A stretch of 64,000 nt of DNA from CAZNUP01 sp964609775 (GCA_964609775.1 CAZSSJ010000004.1:1-64000), one strand, 5' to 3'; counted from the first letter of the stretch, positions 48,135-57,493 are shown. Notes: generated from the sequence alone by a model not told the origin. Numbers and translations: made by a program.

Positions 48135-49028
48135 TTATCCTTCATGAACAATTTTTCCTTCCAATGTCCTCAATTCCTTCAAAAATTCCTCCCCCTGTTC
48201 GGGCAAGGGCGGCTTCCCGTGCCACAAAAAGTCCCCCTCAATTGACTCCACTCCTTTTCCCGGAATGGTATAGCATACAATCGCCGTCGGCCTTTCCTTT
48301 TCTTCCCACGACTCTTTCACTGCCGCAATAATTTGCTCGAATGAATGCCCGTCAACTTCAATCACGTTTAAGTTCCACGCGCGCAGTTTCTCCGCCACCG
48401 AGTCAAGCGGCATCACCTTCTCCGTGTAACCATCAATCTGAATGTTATTCCGGTCGACAAAGTATGTCAGGTTCGACAACTTATATTTCGCCGCCAGCAT
48501 CAAAGCTTCCCACGTCTGCCCCTCGTTCATCTCTCCGTCCGATCCGATCAAATAAACCCTCCAGGGTTTCCTATCCATCTTTCCCGCCAAGGCCATTCCC
48601 ACTCCGACACTCATTCCCTGCCCCAGCGGCCCGGCGGAATTCTCTACCCCAGGCGTATTCTCATGGTTTCCCCAATCTCCCCGATTCCCCCGATTCTCCA
48701 GATAGACCTGCTCATGATGCGGATGCCCCTGAAGTCGCGTCCCCAATTTCCGCAGGGTCAGAAGCTCGTCAGACCGCAGCACCCCAGCATGAATCAGAGT
48801 GGTATATAAAATTGGGCACGTATGCCCGCACGACAACCCCAGCCGGTCCCGCTCCGCCCATTCCGGCTCGCTGGCCCGATACTTTAAGAGACCTCCAAAG
48901 TAAAGCGCCGTAAACAAATCCGCCAAATCCAGCGGCCCCGCCGAATGCCCCGACCCAGCCTCGACAAGCATCTTAATCAGGTCTTGCCGAATTTCGTTCG
49001 CCTTTAATTCCAAGTCCCTAATCTCCAT
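48135..49028 (-). CDS. Transketolase, N-terminal (thiamine diphosphate-binding) subunit
   Basis: 297 aa: EAGSGHSAGPLDLADLFTAL, SAGPLGQGMSVGVGMALAGK, and GDGEMNEGQTWEALMLAAKY with the diphosphate-binding GDGxxNEG motif. A low-complexity insert (LENRGNRGDWGNHENTPG) is encoded by C/T-rich repeats around 48656-48716. It is followed after 33 bases by the C-terminal subunit. Confidence 0.93.
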   Translation of the reverse strand: MEIRDLELKANEIRQDLIKMLVEAGSGHSAGPLDLADLFTALYFGGLLKYRASEPEWAERDRLGLSCGHTCPILYTTLIHAGVLRSDELLTLRKLGTRLQGHPHHEQVYLENRGNRGDWGNHENTPGVENSAGPLGQGMSVGVGMALAGKMDRKPWRVYLIGSDGEMNEGQTWEALMLAAKYKLSNLTYFVDRNNIQIDGYTEKVMPLDSVAEKLRAWNLNVIEVDGHSFEQIIAAVKESWEEKERPTAIVCYTIPGKGVESIEGDFLWHGKPPLPEQGEEFLKELRTLEGKIVHEG

Positions 49029-49053
49029 AAGTTTCCTAAGTTCCTTAAGGCTC

Positions 49054-49650
49054 CTAAGTTTTCGTTCTCAAATAACTGTGTTCACTGCTCGCCTCCAAAG
49101 ACTTAATTTTCAAAAGCACCTCCTCAGGCGAGGTCACAATGTGATAAACCTTCAACTCCTCCGCCCGCAGGCGCATGTTTTTTCCAATGGCCNNNNNNNN
49201 NNTCACTTCATGCCAAAAGTGACCATAGAGCATCAGCGGCTTGTGATGCCCGAAATGCAGCCGGGCCAGCCCCCACGCCATCCCGAATTCCGAAATTGTC
49301 CCCGTCCCCCCGTTAAAAATTAAATACACATCCGCCACATCCATAATCTTGAGCGTTCGCTCCACATACGTCGTCGTCTTCATCTCCTCATCAAAATGGT
49401 TGTCCGGATCCCGTCCCTCAAAAAACTCCGCCCCTTCTTTTCTCTCTGGATAAAATGTGATTCCGACGGCCTTTCCGTGCCCGGCGTGCGCCCCTTCCGT
49501 CGCTGCCCGCATGATCCCCGGCCCTCCCCCGTTCACAATCACATATCCGTTCTCCGCCAGCACCTTCGCACTCTGAAACGCCTGATCATATTCCCAATCG
49601 TCGGGCTTACAGTCTGCAAATCCTAGGAAAGCCACTTTCGAAATTTCCAT
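49054..49650 (-). CDS. LOG-family nucleotide phosphoribohydrolase-like protein
   Basis: About 198 aa with a 10-N gap at 49193-49202. It shows VIVNGGGPGIMRAATEGAH and the family signature FNGGTGTISEFGMAW (GGxGTxxE). LOG proteins cleave cytokinin-type or nucleoside 5'-monophosphates to free base and ribose phosphate. After the gap, AIGKNMRLRAEELKVYHIV resumes in the family pattern, so the gene is intact apart from the Ns. Confidence 0.85.
   Translation of the reverse strand: MEISKVAFLGFADCKPDDWEYDQAFQSAKVLAENGYVIVNGGGPGIMRAATEGAHAGHGKAVGITFYPERKEGAEFFEGRDPDNHFDEEMKTTTYVERTLKIMDVADVYLIFNGGTGTISEFGMAWGLARLHFGHHKPLMLYGHFWHEVXXXXAIGKNMRLRAEELKVYHIVTSPEEVLLKIKSLEASSEHSYLRTKT
49193..49202. other. 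Scaffold gap (10 N) inside the LOG-family gene
   Basis: The reading frame is preserved in family terms on both sides of the Ns (HEV before, AIGKNM after), so only a few residues appear to be missing. Confidence 0.8.
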
Positions 49651-49767
49651 AAGACTTATTATACTGCTCGCAGAAACCTTGGGAGCTTGCTCCGAGGATG
49701 AATGCGAACGGAAAAGACGGCCTTCGTATCCCCGATGATACTCCGCACGAGAGTAGCGGAGAGGACG

Positions 49768-50418
49768 TCATTTGTCTAATTCGACTAACTGGACTAATCT
49801 ATTGTATTCCTCAGCCGGGTTTTTCGCTTTGACAATCGCGCTCCCCACCACCAGCGTGTCCGGCCCCGCCTCAATAACCTGTTTAATCGTCTCCTCATCA
49901 ATTGCCCCGTCCGCCTGCACCTCGCCCGGGAAATTTCCGTCCCTAAGTTCTTTAATCTTCACCAGTTCCTCCGGCAAAAACTTCTGCCCCTGCTTGCCCG
50001 GTTCAATGTCCATCACCGTGATCGTGTCCAGCAAATCTGCAAACGGTTCCACATCCAAAACCGAAGTTTCCGGCGCAATCGCCAGTCCCACTAACAAATC
50101 CTCCTTCAACAGTTCCTCCAAAACTCTTCTCGCATCCTCCTCAATTTCCCTCTGAATGATAATCTTCCTAAACCCCAGCTCTTTGAGTTTCGGCACATAA
50201 TCATACGGTCTCTGCACCATTAAATGGGCTTCCAAAAAAATCCTATCCGCTATATCCGCTGTCCATCCGCTAATATCCTCGGGCCCCACTGATGTGAAAC
50301 TGGCAAAAGTGCCATCATTAAAATCCACCTGAATCCGCTTCGCAAATTCAATCACTTTTTCCAGCGAGGCTTTAAATTCCTCCGGCGTGCTCTCCAAAAT
50401 CGAGGGTACAATTTCCAT
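49768..50418 (-). CDS. rpe: Ribulose-phosphate 3-epimerase
   Basis: 216 aa: VPSILESTPEEF, IQVDFNDGTF, EAHLMVQRPYDY, TVMDIEPGKQGQKF and EVQADGAIDEETI, then TLVVGSAIVKAK. It interconverts ribulose 5-phosphate and xylulose 5-phosphate using a divalent metal. A repeat near 50241-50278 (TATCCGC units) encodes SGWTADIADRI in frame. An extended -10 box (TGaTAATAT) ends six bases before the ATG, predicting a leaderless start. Confidence 0.9.
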   Translation of the reverse strand: MEIVPSILESTPEEFKASLEKVIEFAKRIQVDFNDGTFASFTSVGPEDISGWTADIADRIFLEAHLMVQRPYDYVPKLKELGFRKIIIQREIEEDARRVLEELLKEDLLVGLAIAPETSVLDVEPFADLLDTITVMDIEPGKQGQKFLPEELVKIKELRDGNFPGEVQADGAIDEETIKQVIEAGPDTLVVGSAIVKAKNPAEEYNRLVQLVELDK

Positions 50419-50474
50419 ACCAAGATATTATCAGATGTAATCAGACTTATCAGATACAAACATCGTCCTGAACC

Positions 50475-50596
50475 CCTGGCGGAGTCGCCGTGCAAAATTC
50501 TCTGAACAAGTTGAGGGAAGCGGGTACTGCGCGAAGCAAATACCCGAGGGCTCCCCAACTTGTGAGGAGACAATTTTGCCGGCGACGCAGACCAGG
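50475..50596. repeat. 122-base nested palindrome
   Basis: Five nested stems pair in order: CCTGG/CCAGG, GTCGCCG/CGGCGAC, GCAAAATT/AATTTTGC, ACAAGTTG/CAACTTGT and CGGGTA/TACCCG, leaving a 14-base loop. A separate perfect 11-base-pair hairpin, GCGACTTTCTT/AAGAAAGTCGC, follows at 50611-50641. The gap (50419-50709) holds no gene. It could be a palindromic mobile element or a structured RNA. Confidence 0.7.
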
Positions 50597-50709
50597 GTGC
50601 CCTTCTTTGGGCGACTTTCTTCGGGCAAGCAAGAAAGTCGCAAATCCCCTTGGGCGAACAAGAAAGTGGAAATCGTATGCAAGGAACTTACAAAAATGTT
50701 TCGAAGAAA

Positions 50710-51189
50710 CTACCGATTCTGAAGTAAACCCTTCGTCGCCCAAACAAGTCCAACGGTCTCCACCCCCAGCATCAGTAAATTCAAGCTGTCTCCCGAAGCA
50801 CTCATCCAACCGGAAGCGAGCCAAAACGTCAAATTGAGCGCCGCCGCAATCAAAAGCCCCGCCGGCAGGAGAAACGCTCCCAACTTTGACGTCTTTTGCC
50901 CGGCCAGAAGATATAGACTCATGACAAAAATAAGCATCGCCGCTGTCATCTCCCCGACTAAAACCAATAGTCCGAAAGTTTGGGAATTAGGGATGGCCAC
51001 CGTTTCCAAAAAATCCTTAAACCACGGATAGGGGTTCTTACTGGCAAAATTGGTCAGTGTCTTGGCCAGTCCTGAAACAAAGGTCCCGCCAGCGATTTTT
51101 CCCCAGCTACTCCGTAGCCACAAAAACCCCACCAGCACCAAAACCATCAGTAAATATTTCTCACCAGCCCCTCTCTCTTTTGCTGCCAT
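50710..51189 (-). CDS. DoxX-family membrane protein
   Basis: 159 aa with four hydrophobic helices. The first contains LVGFLWLRSSWGKIAGG, the family opening, and the third LVGEMTAAMLIFVMSLYLL. DoxX proteins are small quinone-linked or redox-associated membrane proteins of uncertain role. It lies downstream of the GlcD-like oxidase gene on the same strand. Confidence 0.7.
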   Translation of the reverse strand: MAAKERGAGEKYLLMVLVLVGFLWLRSSWGKIAGGTFVSGLAKTLTNFASKNPYPWFKDFLETVAIPNSQTFGLLVLVGEMTAAMLIFVMSLYLLAGQKTSKLGAFLLPAGLLIAAALNLTFWLASGWMSASGDSLNLLMLGVETVGLVWATKGLLQNR

Positions 51190-51264
51190 AATTAAGTATT
51201 AACTGTTGAATTTTTAAATGCAAGGCCCAAGAAGAATTGCCCATTGATGATTGACGATTGCTCA

Positions 51265-52923
51265 TTACGCTGTGCGAACATGTTCCCGGCTCCACTTCGT
51301 CGTCGCATCCGTCTTCTTGTGCGGATTAAAGATGCCCTGGGGATCAAAAATCTTCTTAATCTCGGAAAACAGCTCATAAAGCTGATCCCCAAACTCATGC
51401 TGCAGATACGGGCTGCGGATTAACCCGTCATTGTGCTCCGCCGAAATCGACCCTCGGTAGGACAGCACCAGATCATAAATCTTCGGCGTCAAATCCCAAA
51501 TTTTCTCCCGTTCCTTCGGATCCTTAATGTTCATGAGCGGAATAATGTGCAAATTCCCGTCGCCCAAATGCCCCGAAATTGTATACATAATCTTCGCCGC
51601 GTCGAGCATTGCCCGCAGCTTCGGCCAAAAGTCCGGCATATCCTTCACGTGCACTTCCAGATCATCAATAAAGGGCGTCGGGTAAACCTCTTTCACCTTC
51701 TCCCGCAACAGTTTAAACGTGTCCCGCCGCAGCTTCCAATACTTCGCCGCGTCCATCTTTTCTTTGGCATATCTCCCCCGCATGTGGTATTTCTTTACAA
51801 TTTTCTCCATCGCTCGAATCTTTCCCTCTTCCACTTCCTCCACATTCCCCTCAAATTCCGCCAGCAGAATAATCTTCGGGATTCCTCCCTGAAGGATCAT
51901 CATCCCGTCCGGAAAGAAAAGTTTAAAGAATTCGAAAACCCCGTTTGCCCCCAAAACACTGGCCATTTCCCGGGCATACCGCAAGTAGATTTTAAACGTG
52001 TTGTCATCCGTAATCTCCAGGCTCGTCGGTGAAAGCGCCATCACTTCACTGGTAAACTCCGGCAGCTGTTTGAGATCATTAATGAAGACCACAAACAACT
52101 TGTCAAATTTTTCTTTCGGCAACAGCCGCAGTTTCACCTTGGTCATTATTCCCAGCGTTCCCTGGGCCCCGGTCAGAAGTTGCGTCAGATCAAAATATTC
52201 ATCTAAAACTCCCCAAACGTTATACCCACTGGAATTTTTCGTCACCGTCGGATGCGTCTTGGCCAAAAGGTCCCGATTTTTGTCCAGAAGGTCATAAGTT
52301 TTTTGATAGATTTCCCCCTCAAAATCCTTCTGGGCCATCTTTTCTTCCAGTTGCACCGGCGTCAGTTTCTCCACAAAGTGTTCCTGTCCGTCAGCCATGA
52401 CCATCCACATCCCCAGAACATACGAGTGCGTCTTCCCAAACCGCAGCGTCTTTTCTCCCCCGGAGTCATTGTTCACGATTCCCCCCACCGCGCACATATC
52501 CTTCGACGCCGGATATGGCGGGTACCACAAGCCTTTAGCAAGAAGTTCTTTTTCCAAATCCCGGAAATACACCCCCGGTTCCACAATCACATAATCGTTC
52601 CCGATTTCAGAAATGTGGTTTAAGTGCTCGGTGAAGGAAACCAAAATTGAATCGGTGAGCGGTCCCCCGGTCATGTCCGTCCCTGCCGCCCTCGCCGTCA
52701 ATGATAATTTGGACCCCTGACCACCCTGATTCCCCCAATTTCCCTGATTTCCCTCACTCACCCACGCCACTAGCTTTTCCACATCCCCCACATCCTCTGG
52801 ACAAACCACCAAACTCGGCTTCACTTCAAAAATGCTCGTGTCCCGGGAATATTCCTGAATCTTCTCCCCACTCTCCTCCACCTCCCCAGAAACAACCTTT
52901 GCAATTTCTTCTTTTAATAGCAC
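51265..52923 (-). CDS. FAD-linked 2-hydroxyacid oxidase/dehydrogenase, GlcD type
   Basis: 552 aa. The FAD-binding domain shows RAAGTDMTGGPLTDSILVSF and CAVGGIVNNDSGGEKTLRFG; the C-terminal domain has GHLGDGNLHIIPL and SAEHNDGLIRSPYL, with the usual His residues. The family oxidises glycolate or D-lactate. A low-complexity EGNQGNWGNQGGQG insert is encoded by C/T-rich repeats (52713-52760) and the 3' end falls in an ATTGCTC repeat. Its partner acceptor is not visible. Confidence 0.88.
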   Translation of the reverse strand: MLLKEEIAKVVSGEVEESGEKIQEYSRDTSIFEVKPSLVVCPEDVGDVEKLVAWVSEGNQGNWGNQGGQGSKLSLTARAAGTDMTGGPLTDSILVSFTEHLNHISEIGNDYVIVEPGVYFRDLEKELLAKGLWYPPYPASKDMCAVGGIVNNDSGGEKTLRFGKTHSYVLGMWMVMADGQEHFVEKLTPVQLEEKMAQKDFEGEIYQKTYDLLDKNRDLLAKTHPTVTKNSSGYNVWGVLDEYFDLTQLLTGAQGTLGIMTKVKLRLLPKEKFDKLFVVFINDLKQLPEFTSEVMALSPTSLEITDDNTFKIYLRYAREMASVLGANGVFEFFKLFFPDGMMILQGGIPKIILLAEFEGNVEEVEEGKIRAMEKIVKKYHMRGRYAKEKMDAAKYWKLRRDTFKLLREKVKEVYPTPFIDDLEVHVKDMPDFWPKLRAMLDAAKIMYTISGHLGDGNLHIIPLMNIKDPKEREKIWDLTPKIYDLVLSYRGSISAEHNDGLIRSPYLQHEFGDQLYELFSEIKKIFDPQGIFNPHKKTDATTKWSREHVRTA

Positions 52924-52948
52924 CCTTCTACTATACCATCTGCCGAAA

Positions 52949-54259
52949 TCAACTTTTCAAAACTATCATCAAATCACTCACATTACTTGGCAACCTGCCC
53001 GTCACAATCCCGTCACCGGTTTTCTCAAAAAAGCCATAACTGTCATTATTCTCCAAAAAATATTCCGGATCGGCCTCAGCGCTCTCAGCTTTTCTTCTCG
53101 TCTCCTCATCCCCAATCGCCCCCGCAAATTCACCATTGTCCCAGCCGTCTGAAGCCACTGAGGCGATCAAAATATTTTCGTCCTGAGGTTCCCCCAGCAA
53201 TTCCCTCATCCCCCCCAACACCACCTCCTGGTTCCTTCCCCCTTGCCCTTCACCCTTAACCGCCACCGTCGTCTCCCCTCCTGCCAAAAACATCGCCCGT
53301 CCTGGCTCTTTTTTTATTTCCCGCACCAAATCCGCTCCCACGCGGCGTGCCTCTCCTTGAATCTGGCTCGACACCACCCGCACGGGAAGTCCCCACTCCC
53401 GTCCTTTCTTTTCCACCGCGTCCAATGCTGTCCGATTAGACAAAGACAGAATATTGTTCACCTTCTCAAAAAACTTCCCTTCCTTCGGCGTTTCCACCAG
53501 ATCCTCTTTTCTAATCCCCAAATTCCCCAACTTCCCCAAAATCCCCAGCGCCTCCTCAACAGTCGTTGGGTCCTCCACTGTCGGCCCCGAGGCAATTGTC
53601 GCTAAATTATTCCCAGGCACGTCTGAAAAAACGAGCGACACGACTCTCGCTGGATAAAGAATCCTTGCCAAACCCCCTCCTTTAACCTTATCCAATTTCT
53701 TCCGCACCGTATTCATCTCCTCAATCGTCGCCCCCGACTTTAATAGTGCCCTATTAACTTCTAACAATGTCGCAATGGAACAATGTGGCCATGTAAACAA
53801 CGCCGATCCCCCGCCGCAAACCACCACCAGCACCAAATCCTCCTCCGTCAACCTCCCCTCCAATTCCCCCACAACCATCTTTGTAAACTCCACATTTTTC
53901 TCCGAAGGCAACGGGTGCGTCCCCTCCACAAAATTAATTTTCGACTTCTCCCTTCTCCCTTCTCCCTTCTCCCTTCTCACGTCAATATCCCATCCTGCCG
54001 TCAATCTTTCTCCTAATTTTTCCTCAATCAACCGGCTTATCTCCGCACTTCCTTTTCCAAACCCCACCAAAAATACCCTTTCAAATTGATCTAAATCAAA
54101 TTTCTGTCCCGAAACATCCAGCTGTGAACCGTGAACCGTGAACTGTGAACCAATCACCTCTTCCGGCTGAATCGCTGCCAGTCCCGCCTCAATAATCTCC
54201 AGCGCCACCTTCCTGGCCGGACTCGTTGCTAACTCATCGAAATTCTTCACTAAAGTCAT
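52949..54259 (-). CDS. Glycerate 2-kinase (MOFRL/DUF4147 type)
   Basis: 436 aa: VFLVGFGKGSAEISRLIEE, VVVCGGGSALFTWP, FSDVPGNNLATIASGPTVED and AGGETTVAVKGEGQGGRNQE, the family signatures. It phosphorylates D-glycerate to 2-phosphoglycerate. Two inserts are repeat-derived and in frame: VRREKGEGRREK (CTTCTCC units, 53945-53978) and GSQFTVHGSQLDV (GTGAACC units, 54122-54151). It overlaps no neighbour and lies six bases from rpiB. Confidence 0.9.
   Translation of the reverse strand: MTLVKNFDELATSPARKVALEIIEAGLAAIQPEEVIGSQFTVHGSQLDVSGQKFDLDQFERVFLVGFGKGSAEISRLIEEKLGERLTAGWDIDVRREKGEGRREKSKINFVEGTHPLPSEKNVEFTKMVVGELEGRLTEEDLVLVVVCGGGSALFTWPHCSIATLLEVNRALLKSGATIEEMNTVRKKLDKVKGGGLARILYPARVVSLVFSDVPGNNLATIASGPTVEDPTTVEEALGILGKLGNLGIRKEDLVETPKEGKFFEKVNNILSLSNRTALDAVEKKGREWGLPVRVVSSQIQGEARRVGADLVREIKKEPGRAMFLAGGETTVAVKGEGQGGRNQEVVLGGMRELLGEPQDENILIASVASDGWDNGEFAGAIGDEETRRKAESAEADPEYFLENNDSYGFFEKTGDGIVTGRLPSNVSDLMIVLKS
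53945..53978. repeat. In-frame CTTCTCC heptamer repeat inside glycerate kinase
   Basis: Nearly five perfect units. Read on the minus strand they encode GEGRREK-type residues. Similar units occur in the N-terminal extension of nrdJ (26707-26736). Confidence 0.75.
54122..54151. repeat. In-frame GTGAACC heptamer repeat inside glycerate kinase
   Basis: Four units (GTGAACC, GTGAACC, GTGAACT, GTGAACC) encode part of GSQFTVHGSQ on the minus strand, close to the N-terminus of the enzyme. Confidence 0.75.
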
Positions 54260-54265
54260 AGCGAA

Positions 54266-54712
54266 CTAACCCCTTAACTTCGCAATCCTTCTCCTAAACC
54301 TTTCTTCTCCCGAAAATTCCGTCTTCAAAAACGTCTGGACAAGTTTCTTTACTTCCTCCGCGTCAAAAAAATCCGCCGCCACACACAGCACATTCACATC
54401 ATCATCATGCCTCGCCATCTCTACTTGTTTCTTGGCAAAACCCAAAACAGACCGGATCCGCGAAAACCTGTTCGCTGCCACATCCACCATCACGCCACTG
54501 CCACAAAAAAATATCCCCCACGTACTCTCTTTATGATCGACTGTATCTGCTTCTATCCGCTGACATCCGCGATTTACAAAATCCACTTCGTCATCTGCCG
54601 GATCATAAATCAAATTTCCGCAATCCTGATATTCCTCCTTCATCTCGTCCAGAACTTTCTTCAATTCCTCTTTTCGCAGCATTCCTCGGTGGTCACTCGC
54701 CAAATAAATCAT
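54266..54712 (-). CDS. rpiB: Ribose-5-phosphate isomerase B
   Basis: 148 aa: MIYLASDHRGMLRKEELKKV and IFFCGSGVMVDVAANRF, with ARHDDDVNVLCVAADFFDAEE. The RpiB catalytic loop is recognisable, with GSGVMVDVAANR in place of the more usual GTGIGxxIxANK. It interconverts ribose 5-phosphate and ribulose 5-phosphate. A repeat around 54546-54577 contributes CQRIEADTVDH in frame. It lies just upstream of glycerate kinase. Confidence 0.88.
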   Translation of the reverse strand: MIYLASDHRGMLRKEELKKVLDEMKEEYQDCGNLIYDPADDEVDFVNRGCQRIEADTVDHKESTWGIFFCGSGVMVDVAANRFSRIRSVLGFAKKQVEMARHDDDVNVLCVAADFFDAEEVKKLVQTFLKTEFSGEERFRRRIAKLRG

Positions 54713-54732
54713 GCTTCTAAGAATAACCCACT

Positions 54733-54768
54733 TTGCCTTAATAATAAAGGCCGGATATAATCAAATCC
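54733..54768 (+). promoter_or_regulatory. Promoter giving a leaderless mRNA
   Basis: TTGCCT (54733-54738), a 17-base spacer and TATAAT (54756-54761), then seven bases and the ATG at 54769. Confidence 0.65.
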
Positions 54769-57102
54769 ATGCCACAAAGTCGAAAACGTTCCGCGTCAAA
54801 AAAACCCTCCTCCCCAGCCCGGCGGCCCAAAACACCCGTCTTCCTCGCTAATTGGAAAAGTAGACTTCAATTTTTCTCTCGCGTCACTTCCTTTGGACTC
54901 CCTCTCTATCTCCTGATTTCTCTCGTCGCCCTTCCCATTCTTCTTTCGCTCATAATCATCCTCAAAGACCTTCCCGCCCCCGCCTCCTTAACTAACTCCC
55001 CCATCCCCCAAACCACCAAAATCCTCGACCGCCATGGCCAGCTCCTCTATAACATCTATGTCTCCGAAAATCGCACCGTCATCCCCTTTTCAGACATTCC
55101 TCTCGCCATGCGTCAGGCAACAATTGCCATCGAAGACAAGGATTTCTACCGCCACGGTGGCATCAATTTTGTCGGCGGCATCCTCCGCGCCGTCAAAGAC
55201 ATGATCCTCTACCGTCACCTCGAAGGCGGCTCAACCATCACCCAGCAGCTCGTCAAGAAGTCCCTCTTGACCGACGAGCAAACGATCACCAGGAAAATAA
55301 AAGAAGTCATTCTTGCCTTCTGGACGGAACGCATCTACTCCAAAGACCAAATCCTCACCCTCTATTTAAACCGTGTCCCCTACGGCGGCACTGCCTACGG
55401 CATCGAAGAGGCTTCCCAGGTCTTCTTCAATAAACACGCCAAAGACCTCGACCTGGCCGAATCTGCCTTGCTCGCCGGTTTGCCTCAAGCCCCCACCTAC
55501 TATTCCCCCTTCGGCGTCGACCCGCAGCGCGCCATCGATCGCCAGCACCACGTTTTTGACCGCCTGGTTGAAGACGGCTACCTCACTAAATCCCAGGCCG
55601 ACTTAGCAAAACAGCAAAACCTCGTTTTCAAAAGCACTGTCGGTGCCATTAATGCTCCTCATTTCGTCGCCTATATAAAAGATCTTCTGGTCAAAAAATA
55701 CGGCGAACAAACCGTCGAACAGGGTGGTCTCAAAGTCACCACCTCTCTCGATCTTGACCTGCAAAACTACGCCCAAGCTTCCCTTTCCGCCGAAGTCGCT
55801 CGCCAGAAAAGTCTCAAAGTCGGCAACGGTGCCGCCCTCATCACTAACCCCAAAACCGGCGAAATTCTCGCCATGATCGGCAGCCATGACTATGAAGCCA
55901 GCGACGGAGGGAAAGTCAACGTTACCTTGGCCAGCCGCAGTCCCGGCTCCTCCATAAAACCTCTAAACTACGCTCTCGGTTTCCTCAAAGGCACGACTAC
56001 CCCCGCCACTCCTTGGATCGACGCTCCCTTCTGTTTCCCGCCTTTTAACGGCAAAAGCTATTGCCCCGGAAACTACGATGGCCGTTTCCACGGCATTATC
56101 CAAACTCGTTTCGCCCTCGGCCAATCCCTGAATATTCCCGCCGTCAAAGAACTTGCCCTGAACACCATCGATGATTTCGTCGCCACCGCTTCCGCCATGG
56201 GCCTCACCACCCTAAATGACAAAAACCGCTTTGGTTATTCCTTAACCCTGGGCGGTGGCGAGGTCAAAATGGTTGACATGGCCGTCGCCTTCGGCGTCTT
56301 TGCCAACGAGGGCAAAAAGGTCCCCCTCCTGCCCATCCTCAAAGCCGAAGACTCCTCCGGCAAACTCCTCGAGGACAACACGGAAAAATTGAAAATTGAA
56401 AATTATGCGCAAAGCGCAGAATTTCTGCGTGAACGCACAAATTTAAAATTGAAAATTGAGCCATGGGATGGCTCCTCTCCTTGGCTTCCCCATGATGATT
56501 ATGTTCTTCCCTCCGAAGTCACCTTTCTCGTCTCTCACATCCTCCTCGATGACGGCGCTCGCGCCGGCACCTTCGGCGCTGGCAGCGTCCTCAACATTCC
56601 CGGAAAGTCTGTCAGTGTCAAAACCGGCACTTCCGAAGAAAAAACTGACAACTGGACGATTGGCTACACTTCCGGACCCGATCCCCGTCTCGTCGCCGTT
56701 TGGGTCGGCAACAACGACAACTCCCCCATGAGCCCCTACCTCGAATCCGGCAACACCGGTGCCGCTCCCATCTGGCACATCCTCATGCAACAGGCCATCA
56801 AAGACCTGCCTGCTCCTTTCCCCACCAAACCGGACAACATCGTCTTTCTCGAAGTCTGTTCCCTCTCCGGCCTTCTCCCCAACAACGATTGCCCCAAGCG
56901 CGGCGAATACTTCATCAAATCCTTTGTCCCCAAAGACCCGGACACTGTCTGGGGTCAAAAGCAAAAAGTTCTCGTCTACAAAGACACCCATAAAGTCCCC
57001 AGTCCCAACGACCACCCCACCCCCGACCAGCTCAGCGAGGAGGATCACCTCGTCATCTCCGACCCCTTCCAGAAAAATTATTGCGCGGATTGCGTACTCT
57101 AA
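54769..57102 (+). CDS. Class A penicillin-binding protein (first copy)
   Basis: 777 aa. A membrane segment lies at about 38-63. The glycosyltransferase domain shows AIEDKDFYRHGGINFVGGI and GGSTITQQLVKKSLL; the transpeptidase has SPGSSIKPLNYALGF (SxxK), GQSLNIPAV and VKTGTSEEKTDNW (KTG). It polymerises and cross-links peptidoglycan. An in-frame TTGAAAA-type repeat (56386-56460), including the palindrome CGCAGAATTTCTGCG, encodes a LKIENYAQSAEFLRERTN segment between conserved blocks. Confidence 0.95.
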   Translation: MPQSRKRSASKKPSSPARRPKTPVFLANWKSRLQFFSRVTSFGLPLYLLISLVALPILLSLIIILKDLPAPASLTNSPIPQTTKILDRHGQLLYNIYVSENRTVIPFSDIPLAMRQATIAIEDKDFYRHGGINFVGGILRAVKDMILYRHLEGGSTITQQLVKKSLLTDEQTITRKIKEVILAFWTERIYSKDQILTLYLNRVPYGGTAYGIEEASQVFFNKHAKDLDLAESALLAGLPQAPTYYSPFGVDPQRAIDRQHHVFDRLVEDGYLTKSQADLAKQQNLVFKSTVGAINAPHFVAYIKDLLVKKYGEQTVEQGGLKVTTSLDLDLQNYAQASLSAEVARQKSLKVGNGAALITNPKTGEILAMIGSHDYEASDGGKVNVTLASRSPGSSIKPLNYALGFLKGTTTPATPWIDAPFCFPPFNGKSYCPGNYDGRFHGIIQTRFALGQSLNIPAVKELALNTIDDFVATASAMGLTTLNDKNRFGYSLTLGGGEVKMVDMAVAFGVFANEGKKVPLLPILKAEDSSGKLLEDNTEKLKIENYAQSAEFLRERTNLKLKIEPWDGSSPWLPHDDYVLPSEVTFLVSHILLDDGARAGTFGAGSVLNIPGKSVSVKTGTSEEKTDNWTIGYTSGPDPRLVAVWVGNNDNSPMSPYLESGNTGAAPIWHILMQQAIKDLPAPFPTKPDNIVFLEVCSLSGLLPNNDCPKRGEYFIKSFVPKDPDTVWGQKQKVLVYKDTHKVPSPNDHPTPDQLSEEDHLVISDPFQKNYCADCVL
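56386..56460. repeat. In-frame repeat inside the first penicillin-binding protein
   Basis: TTGAAAA units on both sides of CGCAGAATTTCTGCG; translated through without stops, giving KLKIENYAQSAEFLRERTN and a following LKLKIE. Confidence 0.7.
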
Positions 57103-57107
57103 ACCCT

Positions 57108-57139
57108 GCGCAACCCTGAGCGGAGCCGAAGGGCTGCGC
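57108..57139. repeat. Hairpin with CCCTGAGC-type repeat
   Basis: GCGCA/TGCGC and CCCT/AGGG pair around GAGCGGAGCCGA. The CCCTGAGC...GAAGGG pattern also occurs inside the cobalamin riboswitch region and inside gap. Without a T run it is more likely a dispersed palindromic repeat than a terminator. Confidence 0.45.
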
Positions 57140-57199
57140 CGACTGCGCGCTTTAGTCCCGATTGACTTTCTTTAGATTTTATAGTAAGTTAAAGATAAC

Positions 57200-57493
57200 A
57201 TGAACAGCTCTTTATCTATCTCCCAATCATATAAGGCTACCGTAAGCTCTCAGGGCCAAATCACCCTTCCAGTAGAAATTCGCAAACTCCTGGGTCTCAA
57301 GCCAGGAAATCAGCTCTCGCTCATAGTCAAAGAAGTAGCCAAAGGCGTCAAATCAGTCATCGCCTATGCCGTACCTGATGACCCAATAGAAAAATATTAC
57401 GGTGTCGGTGAAGAGTTTTATAAAAAACACGGCGGAGCGGATAAGGTGATCGCCGAGGAGCGAAAAAGCTGGGAAGGGTGGGGGAAAAAGTGA
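57200..57493 (+). CDS. AbrB-fold antitoxin
   Basis: 97 aa with YKATVSSQGQITLPVEIRKL and LGLKPGNQLSLIV, the AbrB DNA-binding hairpin. The C-terminal part is Glu/Lys-rich and should bind the toxin. TTGACT (57162-57167) lies upstream; the -10 box is uncertain. Its stop overlaps the toxin start in GTGA. Confidence 0.82.
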   Translation: MNSSLSISQSYKATVSSQGQITLPVEIRKLLGLKPGNQLSLIVKEVAKGVKSVIAYAVPDDPIEKYYGVGEEFYKKHGGADKVIAEERKSWEGWGKK

